A model generated the notes under the pieces. The model was not told where the DNA came from. It ran no database searches and worked only from the letters and a program-made list of their open reading frames with translations. A stretch of DNA of 11,976 bases, from positions 1-11,976 of the forward strand of contig DASQHM010000223.1 in assembly GCA_035632095.1 (NCBI GenBank). The letters run 5' to 3'. Of the stretch, positions 6,520 through 11,976 are shown piece by piece (the first letter of the stretch is position 1; each line of letters begins with the position of its first letter). The DNA is from DASQHM01 sp035632095. Its GTDB lineage: Bacteria > Pseudomonadota > Alphaproteobacteria > Ferrovibrionales > Ferrovibrionaceae. The translations under genes and the position numbers were made by a program.

Positions 6520-7560
6520 CTAGAGCACGGCTTCCGCGACCGTCTGCACCGCTTCGCGGTTGGCACCGCTCAGCAGCAGCGTTCCGATCCGGTTAGATTT
6601 GGCGACCTCTTTCCAGGCCTGCAGGCGGTCGCGGATGCGCGCCTTGGGTCCGACCAGGCAGGTCTCGTCGACCAGTGCGTCCGGCACCGCCGCAGCGGCC
6701 TCCGGGCGCTTGCCCGAAAGAAACAATTCCTGGATTTTAGCCGCCGCGTCCGCGTAACCCATGCGCTTGGCGAGATCGTTGTAGTAGTTCTTGCTGCGGG
6801 CACCCATGCCGCCGACGTAAAGCGCCAGTTCGGGCTTGATTGCGTCGCGGCAAGCTTGGACGTCGTTGCCGACCCGGATGCGCACGTAGGGCGCGATGTC
6901 GAAGTTGGCGAGACTCTTGGTTTGGCCTGCGGCGCTCATGCCCTTTTCGACGTGCTCGACGATGAGCCCGGCTTTGGTCGGCGACATGAAAAATGGCAGC
7001 ACCCCGTCCGCCAATTCTCCGGCCGTGCGCAAGCCCGCCGGCGCAATGGCTGCGGTATATATCTTCAAGTTCGGATCGGCGTGCATGATGCTCTTGAGCG
7101 GCTTGCCAAGGCCGCTCGCGCCCGGGCCCGCATAGGGAATTTGATAGTACTCGCCCTTGAATTCGAGCGGCGCGGTCCGGGCGAGAATTTTTCGGATAAT
7201 GGTGATGTATTCCCGCGTGCGTTCTTGCGGCTTGCCGAACAAGACGCCGTGCCAGCCTTCCACGACCTGCGGTCCCGAGGGCCCGAGCCCGCAGAGGAAG
7301 CGGTTGCCGGACAGGGCCTGCAAGGTCATGGCGGTCATGGCCGCGCAGGCCGGCGTCCGAGCCGGGATTTGCATGATGCTGGTGCCGGCCTTGATGCGCG
7401 TCGTGCGGGCGAGCACCCAGGCGATCGGCGTTACCGCATCGGTGCTATAGGCCTCGCCCGACCAGACCGAATCAAAGCCGAGCCGCTCCGCCTCGAGGAC
7501 AAGATCCATGTCGAGACCCGAGGTAAGTTCCGCCGTGCGAAGAATGAGGCCGAGCTTCAT
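6520..7560 (-). CDS. LLM-class F420-dependent oxidoreductase, Rv3520c-like
   Basis: A 346-residue luciferase-like oxidoreductase closely resembling the Rv3520c family of mycobacteria. Diagnostic parts are SVWSGEAYSTDAVTPIAW (31-48), a cofactor-binding stretch IKAGTSIMQIPARTP (56-70), GLGPSGPQVVEGWHG (91-105), and ELALYVGGMGA with KRMGY further on. It probably moves hydride between F420 and an unknown organic substrate in the cytoplasm. It differs enough from its luciferase-like neighbour (five-sixths its length and a different signature) that the two are not a recent duplication. Start: ATG at 7560 with a strong GGGGAGGAA just upstream. It begins 42 bp after cofC, so it is probably translated from the same message as the F420 biosynthesis genes. 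That position supports F420 rather than FMN as cofactor, although this remains inference. Confidence 0.88.
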   Translation of the reverse strand: MKLGLILRTAELTSGLDMDLVLEAERLGFDSVWSGEAYSTDAVTPIAWVLARTTRIKAGTSIMQIPARTPACAAMTAMTLQALSGNRFLCGLGPSGPQVVEGWHGVLFGKPQERTREYITIIRKILARTAPLEFKGEYYQIPYAGPGASGLGKPLKSIMHADPNLKIYTAAIAPAGLRTAGELADGVLPFFMSPTKAGLIVEHVEKGMSAAGQTKSLANFDIAPYVRIRVGNDVQACRDAIKPELALYVGGMGARSKNYYNDLAKRMGYADAAAKIQELFLSGKRPEAAAAVPDALVDETCLVGPKARIRDRLQAWKEVAKSNRIGTLLLSGANREAVQTVAEAVL

Positions 7561-7602
7561 CGATTTCCTCCCCTGGCGCGTTGTTCCATCGCCTGACGGC
7601 CG

Positions 7603-8247
7603 CTACCCGAAATCCTGACGTCGGCGCCGACCGGACACAAGCGGCATCGATTGGCCGGCCACGGCCGCCTGCCATTCCGCGTAGTCTTCCGGCCGGTCGA
7701 TGTCGAAGGCGAGGCGCGGATCGTCCACCACCGCCACGCTGAATTCCGCCGCGGCCCGCTGATGCGCGGCAAAACTGCCTTCGCCAAAGCGGAACGGAAA
7801 TCGCCCGACGGCTCGAAGCCCGAGGCGAAGCGCATTGGTGCCGGCGCGCCGCCGGTCAGGCGCCAATACCACATCGGCGGAATTCCGAAGTAGTTCGCGG
7901 AGCGCCGTTTTTCCGGCCCACGGGAGATCGATGGGCAGGACCAGGATTGCGGCATCGCCGTCGTGCCGGCTGCAAATGCCGTCGCGGCCGGCTTCGAGCG
8001 CCTCGTTCAGCCCGCGGTCGGAATCGGTTATGACGTTGGCGCCATGCTCCTTCGCCAGCGCCGCGGCCGCTGCGTCGCTGGTGACCACATGGCAGTGCTG
8101 CCCATCCACAATCATCATGGCCGTAGCCAGAGTCTGCGTCAGGAATCGCGTACACAGATCGCGCCGCCGGTCGGCGTCGAGCACCGGCGCCAGGCGCGAT
8201 TTGCCGGAGAGCAACGACTTACACGGAATGAGAATGTTGAGGCTCAC
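7603..8247 (-). CDS. cofC: CofC: nucleotidyltransferase activating the F420 side-chain precursor
   Basis: This 214-residue MobA-like nucleotidyltransferase joins GTP to 2-phospho-L-lactate, phosphoenolpyruvate or 3-phosphoglycerate, depending on lineage, making the unstable diphosphate used by CofD. Family signatures are ILIPCKSLLSGKSRLA (5-20, nucleotide-binding loop), DRGLNEAL (77-84), LPIDLP (104-109, metal-binding Asp), DRRRAGTNAL (131-140), FGEGSF (154-159) and FDIDRPEDY (181-189). The start is GTG at 8247, overlapping the cofD stop as GTGA, which suggests translational coupling. An ATG at 8292 in the same frame would give a 49-bp overlap and 15 extra residues before the conserved start, so it is less likely. 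The precursor used cannot be read from the motifs. Confidence 0.93.
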   Translation of the reverse strand: MSLNILIPCKSLLSGKSRLAPVLDADRRRDLCTRFLTQTLATAMMIVDGQHCHVVTSDAAAAALAKEHGANVITDSDRGLNEALEAGRDGICSRHDGDAAILVLPIDLPWAGKTALRELLRNSADVVLAPDRRRAGTNALRLGLRAVGRFPFRFGEGSFAAHQRAAAEFSVAVVDDPRLAFDIDRPEDYAEWQAAVAGQSMPLVSGRRRRQDFG

Positions 8248-9197
8248 GGGGACGCGCCCGGTCTTGCGAGTGCAGCGGCGAAGTCCAGGCATTCCTGCGC
8301 CAGCCGCCGACGGTCCGTGGCCGATTTCATCAAGGTATCGGTGACGCGCACCTTCATGCCCATGGACTCGATGGCCGGAGAAAGCGGCGCATCGGCATGG
8401 TCGAGCATTAGGCCCTCGATCAGACCCCGGTAATGCGCCGCCACGGACTTGGATGACGCCTCAAGTCCGAGCTCTCGCATCATCTTGGCCGCCGGCCCCT
8501 TTACCGCCGCGCCGCCGATAATGGGCGAAACGGCGACGATGGGCACGTCCCGCGCCAACAGCAACGCGCGCATGCCGGGCACATGCAGGATCGGATCGAT
8601 GCTGACGAAGGGATTGGAGGGGCATATGACGACGGCCGAGGTTTCTCCGCCGCTCAAGGCCGCTTGCACGTCTTTGGTCACTTGCGCGTTCTCGATGCCG
8701 GCAAAGGTGAAGCCGGTGACCGGCACTTCGCACCGCCGCCCGACGAAATACTCCTGAAATGCCAGCGGACCCTCGGCCGTATGAACCACCGTGCGGACCG
8801 GGTCGTCGCTCATGGGCAGTACGCGCGCCGAAATGCCGAGCCTCCGGCAAAGTTCGCCGGTGATCGCGGTAAGGCGCTCGCCTCGCTTCAGGCGCTCGTT
8901 TCGCAACACATGCGTCGCAAGGTCACGGTCGCCGAGCCGGAACCAGGTCGGGCCGTCCAGGCGCGACAATTGATCGAGGAAGTTCCAGCTTTCACCGGCC
9001 ACGCCCCAGCCGGTTTCCGCGTTGGCGACGCCGCCGAGCGTATACATGACCGTATCGATATCGGGCGAGACGTGAAGGCCGATATGCTCGAAGTCGTCGG
9101 CGGTGTTCACCACGACGGCGAGATCGCGGCCGAGCACGTGCGCCAAGCCATCGGCAAGCTTGGCGCCTCCCACTCCACCCGCGAGTGCGACGATCAT
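8244..9197 (-). CDS. cofD: CofD: 2-phospho-L-lactate (or analogue) transferase forming F420-0
   Basis: A 317-residue protein that moves the phospho-acid part of the CofC product onto FO, giving F420-0 or its dehydro or 3PG analogue. The N-terminus has the Rossmann-like GGVGGAKLADGL (7-18). Then come NTADDFEHIGLHVSPDIDT (31-49), with the metal and FO-binding Asp and His residues, LGDRD (88-92), MSDDPVRT (129-136), PSNPFVSIDPIL (193-204), SPIIGG (224-229) and KGPAAK (233-238). All the usual family blocks are present and the length is normal. The ATG at 9197 is 11 bp after cofE, with only a weak ribosome site, suggesting coupling. The cytoplasmic step joins the two branches of F420 synthesis. 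Confidence 0.96.
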   Translation of the reverse strand: MIVALAGGVGGAKLADGLAHVLGRDLAVVVNTADDFEHIGLHVSPDIDTVMYTLGGVANAETGWGVAGESWNFLDQLSRLDGPTWFRLGDRDLATHVLRNERLKRGERLTAITGELCRRLGISARVLPMSDDPVRTVVHTAEGPLAFQEYFVGRRCEVPVTGFTFAGIENAQVTKDVQAALSGGETSAVVICPSNPFVSIDPILHVPGMRALLLARDVPIVAVSPIIGGAAVKGPAAKMMRELGLEASSKSVAAHYRGLIEGLMLDHADAPLSPAIESMGMKVRVTDTLMKSATDRRRLAQECLDFAAALARPGASP

Positions 9198-9208
9198 CTC
9201 AAATACCG

Positions 9209-9976
9209 TTACCTGAACATGTCCATTTGCTTCGGCCGCAGCAATTCCTTCGCGTTGCCGTCACGGCGAGCATACGGGAAGCCGCGCACGTGTACGATGG
9301 GTCGGCCTTCGGCCGCCTGACCCATCAAGAGCGAGGCTCCGGATGCCAATTCGTCAGCCACGCCGACTTCGGTGACGCGGAGCGGCCGCGCCAGGCGGTC
9401 GGGCGTGCCGCGAAGATCGAGCAAGCCGGGCAACCCCGCGACACCGATCGCCGTGCCGATGGTGCCAAGCCGCCAGGCGCGGCCGAAGCTGTCGTTGACA
9501 ACCACGGCAACATCGACGCCGAGCCAGGCATGCAATCCGGCGCGAATTCCGGCGGCGCTCGCGTCAGGATTCTCCGGCAGCAGCAACACCGTTTCTTCGC
9601 CATCGGCAGATTCGACGTTCGACGCGTCGATGCCCGCATTGGCCAACACGAAGCCAAGCCGATGCACGACGATGATTGCGCCGGGACGGCAGCGCAGGAC
9701 TTCGGTCGACTCTCGCAGTATGAGTTCGACGATCCGCGCGTCCTTTTCGGACTGCGCGGCCAGCTCCCGAGCCCGCGGTGACGGATCGACCCCCGACAAT
9801 CGGACGGCGCGCCCTTCCGCCTTGGACACGATCTTCTGCGCCAGGACGACCACGTCGCCGGTCCGGAATTCGATCCGCGAGCGTTCCGCCGCCTCGCCGA
9901 TCAGCGCCGCAAGGTCATCACCCCGGCGCACGGTCGGGACACCTTCAAGCGCGGTGAACGTCAGCAAGGCTGGCAT
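9209..9976 (-). CDS. cofE: CofE: coenzyme F420-0:L-glutamate ligase, single-domain
   Basis: A 255-residue GTP-dependent ligase that adds gamma-linked L-glutamate residues to F420-0, lengthening the tail. Conserved blocks are QKIVSKAEG (47-55), ANAGIDASNV (112-121), LPENPD (133-138) and NDSFGRAWRLGTIG (161-174), in the expected order. The length corresponds to the archaeal-type CofE or the N-terminal half of actinobacterial FbiB. The FbiB nitroreductase-like second domain, which reduces dehydro-F420-0, is absent. Start: ATG at 9976; the ribosome site is weak, and the conserved EGVP-x6-GDD segment begins close behind. It follows npdG by 23 bp and precedes cofD by 11 bp. Confidence 0.95.
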   Translation of the reverse strand: MPALLTFTALEGVPTVRRGDDLAALIGEAAERSRIEFRTGDVVVLAQKIVSKAEGRAVRLSGVDPSPRARELAAQSEKDARIVELILRESTEVLRCRPGAIIVVHRLGFVLANAGIDASNVESADGEETVLLLPENPDASAAGIRAGLHAWLGVDVAVVVNDSFGRAWRLGTIGTAIGVAGLPGLLDLRGTPDRLARPLRVTEVGVADELASGASLLMGQAAEGRPIVHVRGFPYARRDGNAKELLRPKQMDMFR

Positions 9977-9999
9977 TGGCGAAATCTGGTGCTCGATGA

Positions 10000-10677
10000 T
10001 TACGTCGCCGGTTCGTCCGGGATTCCGGTAAACCGGATGCCGGAGCTTTGAATCTTGTAGCGGCCGTTAATGAAGATCAGGACAGAGGTCAGCGCCTCCG
10101 CCGCCGCCGAATTGACAAGGGCGCCGCCGTGGATCCCCCGCATGCCGGCGGCGCGCGCAAGCTCGATCACGGCGCCTCGCGCGTCCTTGTCGTCGCCGCA
10201 GACCAACACGTCGCAGTCGATCGTGTCGCCGGGAGACTCCAGTAGATGCGCGGAAACGTTCTGAAATGCCGACACCACTTTGACGCCCGGGCCGAGCAAT
10301 TCTTGCCCCGCCAGAACCGCGGAATCCTGCGGCGGAAGCTGCACCCGAGCGACGCGTGGCGGCTGCAGGGGCACGGTAACGTCGACCAGGATCTTTCCCT
10401 GCAGCGCGTGCTTCACGCTTTCGAGCGTCGCTTTCTGTGCGGCGTATGGCACGGTGAGAACGGCAATCGTCGCCCGTTCGGCGGCGGCGACGTTGCTCGC
10501 GCCGGCCACCGAAGCGCCGCGGACGCTCGCGGCCATCTCCGCAGCGGCGGCGATTGCTCGCTCCCCATCGCGAGAGCCGATGACAATGGGATACCCCGCC
10601 TTCGCCCAGCGGAGCGCCAGTCCCCTTCCCTCATGGCCGGTGCCGCCGAGAACGGCGATGGTCGCTTTCATGGTCAT
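10000..10677 (-). CDS. npdG: F420:NADP oxidoreductase (NpdG/Fno type)
   Basis: A 225-residue Rossmann-fold enzyme that exchanges hydride between NADPH and F420. Signatures are the dinucleotide loop VLGGTGHEGRGLALR (9-23), the NADP 2'-phosphate-binding GSRDGERA (34-41), VPYAAQKATL (77-86), SAFQNVSA (136-143) and GIHGGALVNS (181-190). The order and spacing match Fno/NpdG, and the family's usual length is about 210-250 residues. I chose the ATG at 10677, just before MTMKATIAVLGG; the ATG at 10671 is equally possible. A frame beginning at 10737 overlaps the upstream gene and adds 20 non-conserved residues. Within this operon it is the likely source of F420H2 from NADPH. The opposite direction, as in methanogens, cannot be excluded by sequence. 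Confidence 0.93.
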   Translation of the reverse strand: MTMKATIAVLGGTGHEGRGLALRWAKAGYPIVIGSRDGERAIAAAAEMAASVRGASVAGASNVAAAERATIAVLTVPYAAQKATLESVKHALQGKILVDVTVPLQPPRVARVQLPPQDSAVLAGQELLGPGVKVVSAFQNVSAHLLESPGDTIDCDVLVCGDDKDARGAVIELARAAGMRGIHGGALVNSAAAEALTSVLIFINGRYKIQSSGIRFTGIPDEPAT

Positions 10678-10702
10678 TACACTTTCGAGCTTGGACGCGC
10701 CG

Positions 10703-11976
10703 TCACACGGCGAGCCGCGAGAGAGCGCGCCGGTCATGCGGAAGCGTCTGCACGACGGGCGACAAGGGAAGCGCGCAGCGGGCGGTTGCCATGCGTTCGG
10801 ACGGCGCCGGACGGTACAGCGTATCGCGCTGCATCGGTGTGCGGCCGAGCGAGCGAATGATCTCCTCCATCACCGCCGGCGGAAGCTCCTGCCCGTGCTG
10901 CGTCCCCGCGGCGCGCGAGATGCTTTCGTTCATCAAGGTGCCGCCGAGATCGTCGGCGCCGGCGTTCAGGCAGAGCTTGACGCCGTCGACGCCGAGCTTC
11001 ACCCACGAAGCCTGGATATGCGGGACCAACGGATGCAGCACCAGCCTTGCCACGGCATGCATCAGCACGGCTTCCCGCAACGTCGGCCCGCGGCGCGCGC
11101 GGCCCTTGAGGAAAATCGGCGCTTCCATCGGCACGAATGGCAGCGGTACGAATTCGGTGAAGCCGCCGGTCTTCTCCTGCAGGTCGCGAATTGCCAGAAG
11201 ATGCCGCGCCCACGACGGATAGTCGTCCGCATGCCCGAACATGATCGTCGCCGTGGTGCGCAATCCGATCCGATGGGCCGCCTCTACCACCCCCAGCCAT
11301 TCCGCCGTGGTCAGCTTGTCCGGACAGATGATCCGCCGGACGCGGTCGTCGAGGATTTCCGCCGCCGTGCCCGGCAAGGTGCCAAGCCCGGCTTCCTTCA
11401 ATGCCTGGAGGAATTCGGGGACGCTCAGCCGCAACGTGGCGGCGCCCTGCTGCACTTCGAGGGGCGAGAACGCATGCACGTGCATGTCGGGTATGGCTTG
11501 CTTCACCGCCCGGCAAATCGCCAGATAGGTCGAGCCCGTATAGTCGGGATGAATGCCGCCCTGCATGCAGACTTCGGTGGCGCCGCGCGCCCAGGCCTCT
11601 TCGCTTCGACGAACCACTTCATCCAGTGCAAGGTCATATGGCGTGCCGCGCAGCGTATCGGCGGTCTTGCCCTTGGAGAAGGCGCAGAATTGGCAGCGGA
11701 AATAGCAGATATTCGTGTAGTTGATGTTGCGATTGACCACGTAGCGCACTGTCGCACCCGACACGCTGCGGCGAAGCTCGTCCGCCGCGCGCGCCACATA
11801 GGCAAAGCCGGAATCGCGCGCCGCGAACAGACGCTCGATGTCGCCTGCATCGAGGCGCGCGCCACGCTCGGCGTGTTCGACGGTCTTCTTCAGCGCGCCG
11901 TCCACCGGGCCGACGCGTGCCGCCACCGACCGGTTCGGAGCGAGGGCCACGCCCGGCGACCATGGATCCATGCGGG
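10703..11976 (-). CDS. cofH: FO synthase, CofH part (probably C-terminal half of a CofGH fusion, open at window edge)
   Basis: A radical-SAM enzyme joining the tyrosine side chain to 5-amino-6-ribitylaminouracil, the CofH step of FO formation. Numbering from the ATG at 11971, residues 80-88 (NRNINYTNI) lead to C89-x3-C93-x2-C96, the 4Fe-4S site. Then come CMQGGIHP (135-142), HAFSPLE (166-172) and PGTAAEI (200-206), all CofH-type. The frame continues upstream without a stop to the window edge. About 55 residues precede the CofH core and include DPWSPG, which looks like a linker after a CofG half rather than a native N-terminus. I therefore expect a bifunctional FbiC/CofGH protein, although a stand-alone CofH starting at 11971 is possible. 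About 40 residues of C-terminal tail follow the conserved core. It is the first gene of the visible operon, with npdG 25 bp behind. Confidence 0.9.
   Translation of the reverse strand, partial: RMDPWSPGVALAPNRSVAARVGPVDGALKKTVEHAERGARLDAGDIERLFAARDSGFAYVARAADELRRSVSGATVRYVVNRNINYTNICYFRCQFCAFSKGKTADTLRGTPYDLALDEVVRRSEEAWARGATEVCMQGGIHPDYTGSTYLAICRAVKQAIPDMHVHAFSPLEVQQGAATLRLSVPEFLQALKEAGLGTLPGTAAEILDDRVRRIICPDKLTTAEWLGVVEAAHRIGLRTTATIMFGHADDYPSWARHLLAIRDLQEKTGGFTEFVPLPFVPMEAPIFLKGRARRGPTLREAVLMHAVARLVLHPLVPHIQASWVKLGVDGVKLCLNAGADDLGGTLMNESISRAAGTQHGQELPPAVMEEIIRSLGRTPMQRDTLYRPAPSERMATARCALPLSPVVQTLPHDRRALSRLAV

Noticed and set aside
5543..6523. A 326-codon plus-strand open frame opposite the Rv2161c-like gene
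   Set aside because: The opposite strand encodes a clear luciferase-like enzyme; this frame has no family signature and is a GC-driven shadow.
6508..7596. A 362-codon plus-strand open frame opposite the Rv3520c-like gene
   Set aside because: It mirrors a well-supported gene along its whole length and its composition is the shadow type, with no motif.

Overview
The window looks like chromosome of a GC-rich Gram-negative bacterium, most probably a proteobacterium and perhaps an alphaproteobacterium. The evidence is an outer-membrane-barrel C-terminus ending in Phe, a periplasmic dihaem cytochrome c of the c4 type, GC-rich codon third positions with long antisense open frames, and F420 proteins of proteobacterial gene organisation. 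The taxon is an inference from gene content; there is no rRNA or other marker here. No tRNA, rRNA, CRISPR, insertion sequence or phage gene was seen.

Layout. Left part (1-3822): the 3' end of an outer-membrane protein gene (+), a dihaem cytochrome c (+), a convergent small VOC-fold protein (-), and a divergent 735-residue protein with an EF-hand and three C-terminal membrane segments (+, function unknown). A perfect 10-bp hairpin spans the cytochrome stop codon, between the convergent cytochrome and VOC genes.

Right part (3856-11976): nine genes all on the minus strand and closely spaced. Read in transcription order they are: FO synthase (CofH half visible, open to the window edge and probably a CofGH fusion), an F420:NADP oxidoreductase (NpdG/Fno), CofE, CofD, CofC (overlapping cofD by GTGA), and two luciferase-like F420-dependent oxidoreductases of different subfamilies (Rv3520c-like and Rv2161c-like). 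After a 257-bp gap come the small and large subunits of a two-component hydroquinone 1,2-dioxygenase (PnpC/PnpD, HapC/HapD type), in which all four iron ligands are recognisable.

How the genes fit together. FO synthase, CofC, CofD and CofE make coenzyme F420. NpdG can charge it with hydride from NADPH. The two luciferase-like enzymes are the likely users of F420H2 or F420. The ring-cleaving dioxygenase downstream suggests, as a hypothesis, that this locus joins F420-dependent redox chemistry to breakdown of a phenolic or nitrophenolic compound passing through hydroquinone. This pairing of a F420 biosynthesis operon with hydroquinone cleavage is the most interesting feature of the window.
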